Source of the DNA: Desulfoferrobacter suflitae
Lineage (GTDB): Bacteria; Desulfobacterota; Syntrophobacteria; Syntrophobacterales; Syntrophobacteraceae
Length of the DNA: 64,000 nt
Assembly (NCBI RefSeq): GCF_022603395.1
Contig: NZ_JAIBKA010000003.1
Coordinates: 434,001-498,000, forward strand
Reading direction: 5' to 3'
Shown: piece by piece, positions 34,451 through 45,012 of the stretch
Numbering within the stretch: position 1 is the first letter of the stretch
Layout of the letters: each line of letters opens with the position of its first letter
Translations under genes and position numbers: made by a program
The notes under the pieces: generated by a model
Database searches by the model: none
Told to the model about the DNA's origin: nothing
Seen by the model: only the letters and a program-made list of their open reading frames with translations

Positions 34451-35641
34451 ATGGCAAAAGGACAGGTTGGACGCGATGCGCGCGCGGGTTTTCTGTTGCG
34501 GGGAACCGTGCAGATGTCTTTGCTGGCAGCGGCGGCTTGGCTGGGTATTGTTGCATGTAACGGTGACCGGAACCAGTATATCCCGCCGCCGCCCCCCCAG
34601 GTGACCGTCACTCGACCCGTCACGCAGGCCATAACCGACTATGTTGAGCTGACCGGCAACCTGCAGGCCTACGCAACGGTCGATCTGGTCGCCCGCATCG
34701 AGGGCTTCCTGAGCAGCATCGAATTTCAGGATGGCGACTTTGTCGACCAGGGGAAGCTGCTGTTCGTCATCGAGCCGCAGCCCTACGAGGCGCGACTGGC
34801 ACTGGCACTGGCCAACGTGGATCAGCAGAAAGCACTGCTGCTGCGGGCCGAGCAGGAATACGCCCGTCAGCTCCGCCTGATCAAGGAGAACGCCACGGCC
34901 CAATCGGAAGTGGAAAAATGGCGGGCCGAGCGCGATGCGGCCAAAGCCGCCCTGAATCAGGCGTTGGCCAATGCTGACATAGCAAAAATCAACCTGGGTT
35001 ACACCAGGGTCAATGCTCCCTTCCGGGGACGCATGGAAAGGCACCTGGTCGATCTCGGAAACCTGGTGGGAGCCGGACAGGCTACCAAGCTCGCCACCAT
35101 TGTGCGGTTGGACCCCATTTACGCCTACTTCAACCTGAGTGAACTGGAGCTGGTTCGGTTACTGGCCAGAGATCGTGAGGACAATTCCCGCAGGGCTACG
35201 GACAAGACCATTCCGGTCTATCTGCAAATCGCCGGTGAACAGGACTATTCGCACCAGGGGCGGCTGGATTTTGCATCGGCGACGGTCAACGCGACAACCG
35301 GCACACTGCTGCTGCGCGCGATCTTCGAAAACCCAGTGGTGGGAAACACCCCTGTGCTGCTGCCCGGCATGTTCGCACAAATCAGGATACCGGTGAGTGT
35401 CAACGAAAATGCTCTGCTGGTGCCGGATTCGGCGCTCGGATTGAATCAGGGAAGGCACTACCTGCTCATTGTCAATGACAAAAACGTGGTGGAGCAGCGC
35501 CCTGTTGAAATCGGCAGCCTGATGGACGACATGCGGGTCATCAGGGACGGCCTCCAAAGTGATGACTGGGTGGTGGTCGAAGGAATTCAACGAGCCCGCC
35601 CGGATGCTACAGTCACGCCGGTCAAAAAAGCGCCCCGGTAA
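34451..35641 (+). CDS. RND-pump periplasmic adaptor (AcrA/MexA family) lipoprotein
   Basis: A 396-aa membrane fusion protein. A signal peptide ending in IVAC precedes a proline run (YIPPPPPQV) and then the adaptor core: GFLSSIEFQDGDFVDQGKLLFVIEP (in part GDFVDQGKLLFVIEP) of the lipoyl domain, an alpha-helical hairpin, and LGYTRVNAPFRGRMERHLVDLGNLV. LPGMFAQIRIPV marks the beta-barrel region. It has GAGGAG before the ATG and starts 12 nt after the channel gene. It would join pump and channel. Confidence 0.94.
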   Translation: MAKGQVGRDARAGFLLRGTVQMSLLAAAAWLGIVACNGDRNQYIPPPPPQVTVTRPVTQAITDYVELTGNLQAYATVDLVARIEGFLSSIEFQDGDFVDQGKLLFVIEPQPYEARLALALANVDQQKALLLRAEQEYARQLRLIKENATAQSEVEKWRAERDAAKAALNQALANADIAKINLGYTRVNAPFRGRMERHLVDLGNLVGAGQATKLATIVRLDPIYAYFNLSELELVRLLARDREDNSRRATDKTIPVYLQIAGEQDYSHQGRLDFASATVNATTGTLLLRAIFENPVVGNTPVLLPGMFAQIRIPVSVNENALLVPDSALGLNQGRHYLLIVNDKNVVEQRPVEIGSLMDDMRVIRDGLQSDDWVVVEGIQRARPDATVTPVKKAPR

Positions 35642-35724
35642 AACGGCAAGAGGGATTGTCTTGCACCCTCAGGCCGGCCGTCAACTCGAACCATCGGCCA
35701 AACCCTAGGTTGGAGTAGGATTTC

Positions 35725-38700
35725 ATGTTTTCTCGGTTTTTCATTGAACGACCGATCTTTGCCAACGTCATCGCCATCGTCACCATCCTCATCGGTGCCG
35801 TCGCGCTCTTTCAGCTTCCGGTGGCACAATACCCCGAAATCACGCCGCCCACGGTACAGGTCACCACCAGCTATCCTGGAGCAAGTGCCAAGATCGTTGC
35901 CGACACCATCGCACTGCCCATCGAGCAGCAGGTCAACGGCGTGGAAAACATGTTGTACATGCAGTCGACCAGCTCCAGCGATGGCTCCTACAAGCTGATC
36001 GTTACCTTTGAAGTGGGCACCGACCTGGATTTTGCACAGGTGCTGGTGCAAAACCGCGTTGCCATTGCCATGGCTTCCCTGCCGCCCGAGGTGCAGCAGC
36101 AAGGGGTCACCACCAAAAAAGTTTCCACGGCGATTCTACAGGTAATCACCCTCACCTCTCCCGACAACCGCTACGACAGTCTGTACATGACCAATTATGC
36201 CTTAATCAACCTGAGGGACATCATCGCCCGCTTGCCCGGCGTGGGTGATGTGGTCATCTTCGGCATCGGTTCGTACAGCATGCGCATTTGGCTGGATCCG
36301 CACGCCCTGCAGACACTGAACTTGACCGCTTCGGACGTGATCAGCGCCGTCCAGGGCCAGAACCTTCAGGTGGCAGCCGGCCAGATCGGCAGCCCTCCGG
36401 CTCCTTCCAGCCAGAGCTTTCAATACACCGTCAATGTACGGGGCCGCCTGGATGAAGTAGAAGAGTTTGAGAATATCATCGTTAAGGGGGAATCCGGTGA
36501 AGGCGGCCGACTGGTCCGAGTCAAAGACGTTGCCCGCGTCGAACTGGGTGCGCAAACCTACAGTCAGTACTGTGAAAACAGTGGCAAGCCCTCCGCCGGT
36601 ATAGCCATCTACCAGCTGCCCGGTGCCAATGCCCTGGCCGTTGCCAAAGAGATCAGAAAGACCATGGAAAACCTGAGCAGGTCCTTTCCCGCCGGGCTTG
36701 ATTACAGCATTCCGTTTGATACGACACTATTCGTCAATGCATCCATCAACGAAGTCTATGAAACCCTTTACGAAGCCGCCCTACTGGTGCTGTTCGTGAT
36801 CATGGTGTTCCTGCAGGACTGGCGAGCCATGCTGGTGCCCGCCACAACCGTTCCGGTCACCATCATCGGCGCCTTCATCGCCATGGCCGCCTTCGGGTTC
36901 ACGGTCAACATCGTCACGTTGTTCGCCCTGATTCTCGCCATAGGAATCGTGGTGGACGATGCCATCGTCATTGTGGAAGGGGCCGCCCATGGCATCGAAC
37001 AGGGGCTCTCGCCCAAGGATGCCGCCATCAAGGCCATGTCCGAACTCACCGGACCGATCCTCGGCATCACTCTGGTGCTGATGTCCGTGTTTCTGCCGGC
37101 GGCATTCATTCCGGGAGTCACCGGCCAGCTGTATCGCCAGTTTGCCCTGGTCATTGCAGCCACGGCCTTTATCAGCGCCGTCAATGCGCTGACGCTCAAG
37201 CCGACCCAATGCGCCCTGTACTTGAAGCCGAGGAAGGGCCGGCTGAACATTTTTTATCGCGCCTTCAACTACGTCTACGACCGATGCGAAAACGGCTATG
37301 CCGCGCTGGTCGGATGGATGGTGCGACGCAGCGCCTGGATGATGATTCTATTCCTCGCATTGATCGTATTCACCGGCTGGTCCTTCATGCGCCTGCCGAC
37401 GGGTTTTCTGCCCACCGAAGATCAAGGCTATGTGATCGTCGGGGTGCAACTTCCCAACGCCGCATCACTGGAACGAACCAAGGCGGTAACCGATCAACTC
37501 AACCAGATCTTTCGAGACACCCCGGGGATCGCGGACTGGATCACCATCGGCGGGATTTCACTCATTGACAATTCCGCCACCCTCCCCAATGCGGCCGCTA
37601 TTTACGTAGTCCTGGAAGACTGGGAAAAACGCGGACCGGACCTCAACCTGAAAAATATTTACGTGAATCTTACCCGCCAGCTTCAACGCGTCGAGGGCGC
37701 CATTGCTTTCGTTGTGCTGCCTCCGGCGATTCAAGGTTTGGGTGTCTCGGGCGGCTTTCAGATGCAAATCCAGCTCAAAGGGGGAAGTTTTGACTTCGCC
37801 AGGCTCGGTCAAATAGTTCGCGAGATGATAAGGGATGGCGGCACACAGACCGGGCTGCGCGGCCTGACCACTTCGTTCAGTCCCGATGTGCCGCAAATCG
37901 ATGCCGAGGTGGATCGAACCAAAGCCGAAACTCTGGAAGTCCCGGTCAATAACGTCTTTTCCACGCTGCAAGCCTATTTGGGCTCCTATTACGTCAACCA
38001 GTTCAATAAATTCGGGCGGACTTTTCAGGTCTATGTCCAGGCGGATTCCAAATACCGGCTGCAACCCGACGACATCGAGCGGCTCTACACTCGCAACAAG
38101 AGTGGCGAGATGGTCCCCATCGGGACTCTCACCAACATCAGCTATGCCGAAGGCCCGGCTATCATCTCCCTGTACAATCTCTTTCCGACAGCGCCCATTA
38201 ACGGCAGCTCGGCAGCCGGCTTCAGTTCCGGCGAGGCACTCAAAATAATGGAGCACATGGCCGCAGAAAAACTCCCCGCTGACGTTGGTTATGAATGGAC
38301 CGGCATGTCCTACCAAGAAAAGTTGGTGGGCAACCAGGCTGTTTTCGTGTTCGCTCTGTCTGTTCTGCTGGTTTTCCTGGTCCTGTCGGCGCAATACGAG
38401 AGTTGGACCAATCCGGCCGCGGTCATTCTGGTGGTGCCCCTGGCTCTGCTCGGCACGGTACTGGCGCTTGCACTCAGAGGCTTTGACAACAATGTCTACA
38501 CCCAAATAGGAATTGTCCTGCTGATTGCCCTGGCCAGCAAGAACGCCATCCTCATCGTCGAATACGCGCGTGAACAGAGAGCGGCCGGCCGGTCCCTGAT
38601 CGACGCCGCAGTGGAAGCCTCGCGCAGGCGTTTCCGTCCCATTCTGATGACCTCTTTCGCCTTCATACTCGGAGTCGTGCCCCTGGCCCTGGCAACCGGA

Positions 38701-38841
38701 GCGGGTGCCGCCAGTCGGCAGGCGCTCGGCACCGCGGTGATCGGAGGCATGTTGGCCTCGACATTGCTTGCAGTATTGTTCGTGCCGGTTTTTTATGTGG
38801 TCATGCAGCGCTTCAGTGAATGGCGCTCCAAATCACCATAA
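35725..38841 (+). CDS. RND inner-membrane multidrug efflux transporter (HAE1 family, AcrB/MexB-like)
   Basis: A 1038-aa proton-driven pump of full normal length. The N-terminus MFSRFFIERPIFANVIAI is the family start. The proton-relay aspartates are in GIVVDDAIVIVEGAAHG (the usual EN after the aspartates is replaced by EG). PAAFIPGVTGQLYRQFAL and the C-terminal ALASKNAILIVEYAREQ and RRRFRPILMTSFAFILG are intact. It probably exports hydrophobic toxic compounds or solvents. It ends the three-gene efflux operon; the next gene runs toward it on the other strand, 13 nt away. Confidence 0.95.
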   Translation: MFSRFFIERPIFANVIAIVTILIGAVALFQLPVAQYPEITPPTVQVTTSYPGASAKIVADTIALPIEQQVNGVENMLYMQSTSSSDGSYKLIVTFEVGTDLDFAQVLVQNRVAIAMASLPPEVQQQGVTTKKVSTAILQVITLTSPDNRYDSLYMTNYALINLRDIIARLPGVGDVVIFGIGSYSMRIWLDPHALQTLNLTASDVISAVQGQNLQVAAGQIGSPPAPSSQSFQYTVNVRGRLDEVEEFENIIVKGESGEGGRLVRVKDVARVELGAQTYSQYCENSGKPSAGIAIYQLPGANALAVAKEIRKTMENLSRSFPAGLDYSIPFDTTLFVNASINEVYETLYEAALLVLFVIMVFLQDWRAMLVPATTVPVTIIGAFIAMAAFGFTVNIVTLFALILAIGIVVDDAIVIVEGAAHGIEQGLSPKDAAIKAMSELTGPILGITLVLMSVFLPAAFIPGVTGQLYRQFALVIAATAFISAVNALTLKPTQCALYLKPRKGRLNIFYRAFNYVYDRCENGYAALVGWMVRRSAWMMILFLALIVFTGWSFMRLPTGFLPTEDQGYVIVGVQLPNAASLERTKAVTDQLNQIFRDTPGIADWITIGGISLIDNSATLPNAAAIYVVLEDWEKRGPDLNLKNIYVNLTRQLQRVEGAIAFVVLPPAIQGLGVSGGFQMQIQLKGGSFDFARLGQIVREMIRDGGTQTGLRGLTTSFSPDVPQIDAEVDRTKAETLEVPVNNVFSTLQAYLGSYYVNQFNKFGRTFQVYVQADSKYRLQPDDIERLYTRNKSGEMVPIGTLTNISYAEGPAIISLYNLFPTAPINGSSAAGFSSGEALKIMEHMAAEKLPADVGYEWTGMSYQEKLVGNQAVFVFALSVLLVFLVLSAQYESWTNPAAVILVVPLALLGTVLALALRGFDNNVYTQIGIVLLIALASKNAILIVEYAREQRAAGRSLIDAAVEASRRRFRPILMTSFAFILGVVPLALATGAGAASRQALGTAVIGGMLASTLLAVLFVPVFYVVMQRFSEWRSKSP

Positions 38842-38854
38842 ACCCGACGCGCCG

Positions 38855-40213
38855 CTAACCAACGACCCGGTTGCGCCCTTCCTGCTTGGCCGTGTAGAGA
38901 TTTGCGTCCGCCATGGATAGCAGCCGGTCCGGGGATACCTCCTCCCCGAGTGCAGCCCCATCGAACCCGGCCACCCCAAAGCTTGCAGTGATCGATATCG
39001 ACTTATCCAGGCAGCGAATGGGGTTCTGCTCGATTTCCGACTGCAATCTCTTCGCCAGGATTCTTGCGTTGCCTGGCGAAGTCTCCGGCAGGACAATGAC
39101 GAACTCTTCACCTCCGTAGCGAGCGACCCAATCCAGATCTTTTCTTACCGCATTTTGAATGATCTTCACAAATTCTATCAGAACTTCATCGCCACACTGA
39201 TGCCCAAAAGTATCGTTCACCTTTTTGAAGTGGTCGATATCGCAAATGATTGCAGAGAGCGGCGATCCATAGCGGAGTGAGCGTTTGATCTCCTTGTTTA
39301 TCTGCTCATTTAGATAGCCCCTGTTATAACAACACGTTAGTGGATCAATCATGGACAGCTGCCGGATTGTCTCATTGGCCTCTTTGAGCTGTTCGATGGT
39401 ATCGCGCAGCTGTTTTTGAATACGATTCCTCTCGACGTGAACCAGCACCCGGGCCAGCAGTTCCTCCTTGGCAAAGGGCTTGACCAGGTAGTCGGTGGCC
39501 CCGACTCGGAAGAGCTCGGTCAATTCGGAAAGATCGGTTATCGCGGTGAGAAAGATCACTGGAATGTCAACCATGGAGAGCTCTTCCCGGATTTTACGAC
39601 ACAAGGCTTTGCCGTCCATGATGGGCATTATGACGTCACTCAGAACGATATCCACCTGCTCCTTTCGATCGGCAATGATTTCATACGCTTTTGCTCCGTC
39701 TTCCGCTTCCAGCACCCTGATCCCTTCGCGAGAAAGGCACCCGACTGCGATTTTTCGGGCTACCCGGCTGTCGTCCGCCACCAATGCAACAATCTCCGCA
39801 TCCGCCCCCTGTTCCTCAAGGATCTTGTTGACGGCGCTCAGAATTTCACCTTCATTGAACGGCTTGAGGATGAAATCGACGGCTCCCAATCGGAAGCCTT
39901 TGCGTCGATCTTCGATGTTGTCGTTGCCGGTGATGAATATGATTGGAACCTGCCTGCCCCCATCGCAGCAGATGAATTTTGAATAGGGTGGGCTCCTCAA
40001 TTTTTTGCATGTCTCAAAGCCGCCCATTTTCGGCATTTCAATGTCCAGGGTGATGAGATCCAGCGGAGCTCCCGAGGCGGCCCGGCAAATAGCTTCCAGC
40101 CCGTTGGTTGCCTCGATAACCTCGTAGCCGCCTTCCTCCAGTTCCTCGCGCAACTGCATCCGCATTGTCCTGCTGTCATCCACGATCATAATGCGCTTAG
40201 CCGCAACTGCCAT
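38855..40213 (-). CDS. Response regulator with two receiver domains and a GGDEF domain (PleD-like diguanylate cyclase)
   Basis: A 452-aa protein. Receiver 1 (about 5-135) has TLDIEMPKMGG; receiver 2 (about 142-260) has LSDVIMPIMDG; both keep the phosphoacceptor aspartate. The GGDEF domain (about 285-452) has the active motif ARYGGEEFVIVLPE, so it should make cyclic di-GMP. The product-inhibition site R-x-x-D, expected nine bases of sequence before the motif in residues, reads KDLD, so the arginine is lost. It is the last gene of the chemosensory operon and is its probable output. The ATG has GGGAGG upstream. Confidence 0.94.
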   Translation of the reverse strand: MAVAAKRIMIVDDSRTMRMQLREELEEGGYEVIEATNGLEAICRAASGAPLDLITLDIEMPKMGGFETCKKLRSPPYSKFICCDGGRQVPIIFITGNDNIEDRRKGFRLGAVDFILKPFNEGEILSAVNKILEEQGADAEIVALVADDSRVARKIAVGCLSREGIRVLEAEDGAKAYEIIADRKEQVDIVLSDVIMPIMDGKALCRKIREELSMVDIPVIFLTAITDLSELTELFRVGATDYLVKPFAKEELLARVLVHVERNRIQKQLRDTIEQLKEANETIRQLSMIDPLTCCYNRGYLNEQINKEIKRSLRYGSPLSAIICDIDHFKKVNDTFGHQCGDEVLIEFVKIIQNAVRKDLDWVARYGGEEFVIVLPETSPGNARILAKRLQSEIEQNPIRCLDKSISITASFGVAGFDGAALGEEVSPDRLLSMADANLYTAKQEGRNRVVG

Positions 40214-40276
40214 AGCACGCGCCTCCCTGCAAAATTTTACTTCAAATCAGCCTTTGCCGCCAGGACCGTCCATCAA

Positions 40277-41167
40277 TCAATCCACCAACTGATAAAACAC
40301 CGAGCGCAAATATCTCTTGGGTTTAAAATAAGAACAGAGGGTCGTGAGCGATTCCGTTGAGCCGATGATCAAATAACCGTCCCTTTCCAACCTGTCCGCG
40401 ATATTTTGAAATAGTCTCCTGCGATCTTCGACATTGAAGTAGATGGCGACATTTCGACAGAAAATGATATCGAATCGTCCCAGATCGAAATTCGGCTGCA
40501 ACAGATTCTTTCTTTTGAAGGTGACCAGAGCCCGAACTTCATCCCTGATTTTCCAGCGGTCCCCGTCCTTGACAAAGTGTTTTCCCAAAACATCGGGCGC
40601 CAGCCCCCTCTGGATTTCAACACTGTTATAGCTGCCTCTGCTGGCGCGTGCTATCGCTTCTCCAGAAATATCGGTACCGATGATTCTGATATTGTATTGA
40701 CTCAAGTCCTGCAGGAGCTCTTTCAGGGCAATGGCAATGCTGTACACTTCCTGCCCGGTGGAGCAGCCGGCACTCCATATACGCAGGGTGTGACGCCCTG
40801 TTCGCAGACCGTGGGCAGTGCGTCGATCGATCAGTTCCGGTAGAATCTTGTATTTGAACATCGCGAATGGCGAACCATCGCGAAAGAAAGAAGTTTCGGA
40901 CGTTGTGATAAGATCGATGATCTTCTTTTCAATGGCCGCGCCGGCATCCGCCCTGGCTACCCGGTACAGTTCGCCAAATGTGGAACATTTGAACTCACGC
41001 AGCAGCCCCCCCAGGCGCGACTCGATCAAATAAGATTTATCAATTGCCAGGTGAATGCCGGATATTTCATGGATGTATTTGGACCAGATCAGGAACTCGG
41101 TGCGATCAATTTTAACCATTGTCTCACAAGGACAAGCCCCGCCATCAGGACGCCCGTCTTTTTTCAT
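40277..41167 (-). CDS. cheR: CheR-type chemoreceptor methyltransferase
   Basis: A 296-aa enzyme that methylates glutamates of the MCP. The N-terminal CheR_N helices (SGIHLAIDKSYLIESRL) and the SAM-binding domain (LRIWSAGCSTGQEVYSIA, FDIIFCRNVAIYF) are clear, and GYLIIGSTESL closes the fold. There is no TPR extension. Two starts are possible (41167 or MVKIDRTEF at 41119). It follows cheB by 11 nt. Confidence 0.94.
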   Translation of the reverse strand: MKKDGRPDGGACPCETMVKIDRTEFLIWSKYIHEISGIHLAIDKSYLIESRLGGLLREFKCSTFGELYRVARADAGAAIEKKIIDLITTSETSFFRDGSPFAMFKYKILPELIDRRTAHGLRTGRHTLRIWSAGCSTGQEVYSIAIALKELLQDLSQYNIRIIGTDISGEAIARASRGSYNSVEIQRGLAPDVLGKHFVKDGDRWKIRDEVRALVTFKRKNLLQPNFDLGRFDIIFCRNVAIYFNVEDRRRLFQNIADRLERDGYLIIGSTESLTTLCSYFKPKRYLRSVFYQLVD

Positions 41168-41178
41168 TCAACCGTTTT

Positions 41179-42279
41179 TTACCTGATGGTCAGGCAAATC
41201 TCCGCCACCAGTGATTCCAGTGGTGCTATCACATCCACTATGCCGATTTCTACCGGTCGCTTCGGCATGCTGTAGACCACACTTGTCACTTCATCCTGTG
41301 CAATAATACTCGCACCTTTCGCCTTCATCAGTTTCAAACCTTCCGTTCCATCCCACCCCATACCCGTCATGATGACCCCCGTAGCATTGCCGCCGTAGTG
41401 TTGTGCGATGGAGCCGAACAAATAATCCGCAGAAGGCTTACAGTTGTTGATGGGCGGATCATCGCTGATGCGAATGATTCTTGTTCCGCGCTGCCGATCG
41501 AGGGAAACTCGCATGTGTTTGCCTCCCGGAGCAAGGTACACTTTATTGGCAACCACCGGCTCTCCGTCAATGGCTTCAACCACTGCAATGGCGCTGATTG
41601 CATTGAGCTTTTGGGCAAAGGCGTGAGTGAAAACGGCCGGCATGTGCTGCACAATGAAGATCGGAACTCCTATGTCAGCGGGAAACTGGGGTATTATTCG
41701 GGTCAGCGCTGCCGGCCCTCCGGTTGATATGCCGATGGCGACCGCCAGGGATTTAACTGCACGCCGGGGCCGCACTTGCCGAGAAGCAGGCGCGGTCCGC
41801 TCCGCAGCGACACCGGGAGTCGCTCGTGCACCTCGACCTCCCCTGAGCAACTGGCGCACTTTTCGGGCCCGGTCGTAAGCCTCGATGATCGATGTCAAGG
41901 CCGATTTCAGGACCTTCTTATTGTCTTCCATGGTACGCTGCGAAGGTTTGGCCACAAAATCAAAAGCGCCAAGCTCAAGCGCCCGGAGTGTGAATTCGGC
42001 TCCTTCGGTGGTATGGGTACTGACCACGATCACACCCACCTCGGGAGCTGTCTCGCGTAGTTTCTCAAGCACCTGCAGCCCGTTCATTCCCGGCATCTCG
42101 ATATCGAGTGTCAAAAGATCGGGCTTCAGCAGCGCCACCTTGCTCAATGCAACGCTTCCGCTGGGAGCGACCCCGATGACATGAACACGGCCGACCTCTC
42201 CCAAGATTTCCTGCATGATTTTGCGGTAGACTGAACTGTCGTCTACCACCAGCACTTTCAATCGTGTAGGATGCGCCAT
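41179..42279 (-). CDS. cheB: CheB protein-glutamate methylesterase response regulator
   Basis: A 366-aa two-domain protein. The receiver domain has Asp59 (LLTLDIEMPGMNG). The methylesterase catalytic triad is complete: Ser185 in AIGISTGGPA, His in IVQHMPAVFT and Asp in GMGWDGTEG. The chosen start ATG 42279 (MAHPTRLKVLVVDD) lies close to the domain start; ATG 42306 and TTG 42348 are in frame but without better ribosome sites. It removes methyl groups from the MCP and balances CheR. Confidence 0.92.
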   Translation of the reverse strand: MAHPTRLKVLVVDDSSVYRKIMQEILGEVGRVHVIGVAPSGSVALSKVALLKPDLLTLDIEMPGMNGLQVLEKLRETAPEVGVIVVSTHTTEGAEFTLRALELGAFDFVAKPSQRTMEDNKKVLKSALTSIIEAYDRARKVRQLLRGGRGARATPGVAAERTAPASRQVRPRRAVKSLAVAIGISTGGPAALTRIIPQFPADIGVPIFIVQHMPAVFTHAFAQKLNAISAIAVVEAIDGEPVVANKVYLAPGGKHMRVSLDRQRGTRIIRISDDPPINNCKPSADYLFGSIAQHYGGNATGVIMTGMGWDGTEGLKLMKAKGASIIAQDEVTSVVYSMPKRPVEIGIVDVIAPLESLVAEICLTIR

Positions 42280-42355
42280 TGGGATATTCTCATCGTTAAG
42301 ACTCATGCCGGGTGTCGCGGGGCGACTGCCGCCCTGCAGGAGGTTCAAACAACCA

Positions 42356-42847
42356 TTATTTCAAGACCGGCTCCAAATTCAGTACGCCGATCAGGTGTTC
42401 CTCGGTACTCACTACGCCGCAGAAATATACCGCCTGAACTCCGCCAAGATTGGCCGGCGGTGGTTTGATGCCGCCGGGTTCCACGTGCAGGGCGTCACCG
42501 ATGCCGTCCACCAGGAGTCCAATGGGCTCGTTGGAAGAATTGACGATGATGATACGACCTCCTTGCTTAGACTCCCTCTCGTCCAGCCCCAGTTTTTTGC
42601 CGATATCGATAATTGTCATGATTTGGCCGCGTAAGTTGAGTACGCCGTAGACAAATTCCGGGCTCCCGTATGCCTTGGTTACCTCCAACTGCCGAACAAT
42701 TTCCTGCACCGCCAGAATGTCGATGCCAAACAGTACGTCCCCCAGATAAAAGGTGACGATATCCATCGAATGGCCTGTCCGGCCCAGGGGAGTGCCGACA
42801 TTCAGACTGTGCTCCGGCATCTGCTCTGCTCCGGCACCGGTATTCAT
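42356..42847 (-). CDS. cheW: CheW-type coupling protein
   Basis: A 163-aa adaptor linking the receptor to the kinase. The core CheW fold is clear: [44 protein letters not shown], and the C-terminal [17 protein letters not shown]. The start overlaps the MCP stop (ATGA), so it is translationally coupled to the receptor gene. A short N-terminal tail of about 25 residues precedes the domain. Confidence 0.94.
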   Translation of the reverse strand: MNTGAGAEQMPEHSLNVGTPLGRTGHSMDIVTFYLGDVLFGIDILAVQEIVRQLEVTKAYGSPEFVYGVLNLRGQIMTIIDIGKKLGLDERESKQGGRIIIVNSSNEPIGLLVDGIGDALHVEPGGIKPPPANLGGVQAVYFCGVVSTEEHLIGVLNLEPVLK

Positions 42848-44952
42848 GCGTTGGCACCGCCTTTGACCTTGAATATCTTGACCATCGCCTTCAGGTTTTC
42901 GGCCAGCTCTCTGAGTTGCTCGGCGCTGGCCTTGATCTGTGAGCTGCTGGTGGATGTTGCCATGTTGCCCTGATTAACATCCGCGATGGCTTCGGCAATT
43001 TCGGCCGCTACCGCAGAACTCTGGGAGACGTTGACGGCCACCTCCTGCAATCCCTGCGCAGCTTGGGACACGTTGCCGGCAATGTCCTGGGTGGTTATGG
43101 ACTGCTCCTCAACGGCGGTGGCGATAGCCATCACAATATCGTTCACTTCATTGATAACCGCTGATATGCGCTCTATTTTGGCAACGGTGTCCGTGGTAAC
43201 CTCCTGAATCCCCTCAATGCGGTATCTGATCTCGTCGGTGGCTTCGGCGGTCTGGCGCGCAAGCTCTTTGATTTCGTTTGCCACTACGGCAAACCCCTTG
43301 CCGGCCTCCCCTGCCCTGGCCGCCTCGATGGTGGCATTGAGGGCCAGGAGGTTGGTCTGGTCGGAAATGTCCGTTATGGTTTCCGTCACTTTACCGATTT
43401 CCCGTGCCGCTTTGCCCAGCTCATCGACGGTGACCGAGGCAGTTTGCGCCTTTTCCACCGCGCGTCCGGCAATATTGCGCGCTTTTTCGCTATTCTTGGC
43501 AATCTCGTTTATGGTGGCCGTCATTTCCTCGGCGGCACTCGCCACCATGCCCAAGTTGATGGAAGTCTGCTCGGCAGCGGCCGACACGGAAGTCATGTTG
43601 GTGCTCATTTCCTCGGCGGCGACCGCCACAGTATTGGACTTGTCGGAGCTCTGACCGGCGTAGGTTGACACCTCCTGGGCAATGGCAGAAAGCTTCTCCG
43701 ACGAATCGTCCAGAGTCTCCACGGTGTCACTGATCTCTCCGAGCATTTGGCCCAATTTACCGACCATTTCATTCAACGCACCTCCCAGCACTCCCAACTC
43801 GTCCTTTCTCTGGACATGCAGGGTATCGCTAAAATCTCCCTGGGACATGCGCTTCGTGAATTCAACACTTTCATCAATGGGTTTGCTGATAGAGTGTGCG
43901 AAAAGGAACGCCACAACCAGGATGAGCAAACTCCCCACAACCGCAATGACGCTCATGACCCATTCGAGAGAATCAAGGGATGCAAACGCCTCGTCCTGAT
44001 TAATTTCAGCCACGATGGCCCAGTTCAGGTCGCCGATTCCGAGCGGAGCAAAAGCGGAAAGAACTCGATTGCCGGCGTAGTCAACCAGGATTTCTTCGCC
44101 CGTATTGCCGGCCAGCGCTTGCCGGGCGGCTTCGGTATCCACTTTGCCGGCTTCCGGATTGGCGAAGGAGGCCTTCACTGAAAATTGTTTCGGCTTAATA
44201 TATGAATCGGAGCGCATCAACTTGTCAGGCCCGATCAAGTAGGTTTCTCCGGTCTTCCCCATACCGGCTCGCTGCTTCATGATACTGTTGATGTGGTCGA
44301 GAGAAAGCTGAAAGACGATCACGCCCCGCAACGACCCGTTCTCCGCAGTGATGGGATAGCCGGCAAAAGCCGACGGTTCGTTGTTTTTTGCGGGATATGG
44401 AGCAAAATCCACAACGGCCGGCTGTTTGGTCGTGACCACTTTCTCCCAGAGCCTGGCCAGGTTGGTCTCCTTGTAGGGACCTGCCCTGAGGTTCGTGCCC
44501 TGGTCGGCTCCGCCGGCGCATGAGAACATGACGTGTCCATGGCTGGAACATATCAGATACACGTCTTCGTATCCGGTATCCTTCCAGAAATGAATGATGT
44601 TTTCCCCGTAGTCGTCATGAATTGATTGGTACTGGCTGGATTTGACGTCGAAGGGTCCGTCCGGATCCACATCCGTCACCAGATGATAGTCGAAAAGTAC
44701 GTCATAAAGGCTTGATACGTCTTTGCTCCGGCTGAATACTTCCATGTCCAGGAAGGAATTCTGGAAATAATCTTCCATTTGTTTCTTCTTCAGTTCTCTT
44801 ACCGCAATGAGCTCCTGGTAGGCTTGATTCTCGAGCGCGCCCAGCGACTTGCTGCGGGAAATCAGGCCAACGGTCAGGAAAGGAATAATGCCCACCGCCA
44901 AAAATGCCAGCATGAACTTTGTCCGCATACTGAGATTTCCAAAACTCAACAT
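42844..44952 (-). CDS. Methyl-accepting chemotaxis protein with large periplasmic sensor domain
   Basis: A 702-aa receptor. Membrane segment 1 (about 12-32) and segment 2 (about 325-350) enclose a 290-aa periplasmic domain with features of a double Cache sensor ([22 protein letters not shown] in part [27 protein letters not shown]). A HAMP linker and a long signalling coiled coil follow, with the MCP hairpin tip [20 protein letters not shown]. There is no C-terminal tether pentapeptide. The ribosome site lies in a run of eight G residues just before the ATG. The ligand is unknown. Confidence 0.94.
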   Translation of the reverse strand: MLSFGNLSMRTKFMLAFLAVGIIPFLTVGLISRSKSLGALENQAYQELIAVRELKKKQMEDYFQNSFLDMEVFSRSKDVSSLYDVLFDYHLVTDVDPDGPFDVKSSQYQSIHDDYGENIIHFWKDTGYEDVYLICSSHGHVMFSCAGGADQGTNLRAGPYKETNLARLWEKVVTTKQPAVVDFAPYPAKNNEPSAFAGYPITAENGSLRGVIVFQLSLDHINSIMKQRAGMGKTGETYLIGPDKLMRSDSYIKPKQFSVKASFANPEAGKVDTEAARQALAGNTGEEILVDYAGNRVLSAFAPLGIGDLNWAIVAEINQDEAFASLDSLEWVMSVIAVVGSLLILVVAFLFAHSISKPIDESVEFTKRMSQGDFSDTLHVQRKDELGVLGGALNEMVGKLGQMLGEISDTVETLDDSSEKLSAIAQEVSTYAGQSSDKSNTVAVAAEEMSTNMTSVSAAAEQTSINLGMVASAAEEMTATINEIAKNSEKARNIAGRAVEKAQTASVTVDELGKAAREIGKVTETITDISDQTNLLALNATIEAARAGEAGKGFAVVANEIKELARQTAEATDEIRYRIEGIQEVTTDTVAKIERISAVINEVNDIVMAIATAVEEQSITTQDIAGNVSQAAQGLQEVAVNVSQSSAVAAEIAEAIADVNQGNMATSTSSSQIKASAEQLRELAENLKAMVKIFKVKGGANA

Positions 44953-45012
44953 TGCCGCCCCCCCCTCCTCATAAACCGAATACCGTCACAAGCCAAAACC
45001 AGCGACCCTGTA

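Noticed and set aside
37558-38505. Minus-strand frame of 315 codons
   Set aside because: It is antisense to the RND pump, whose sequence is full length and conserved.
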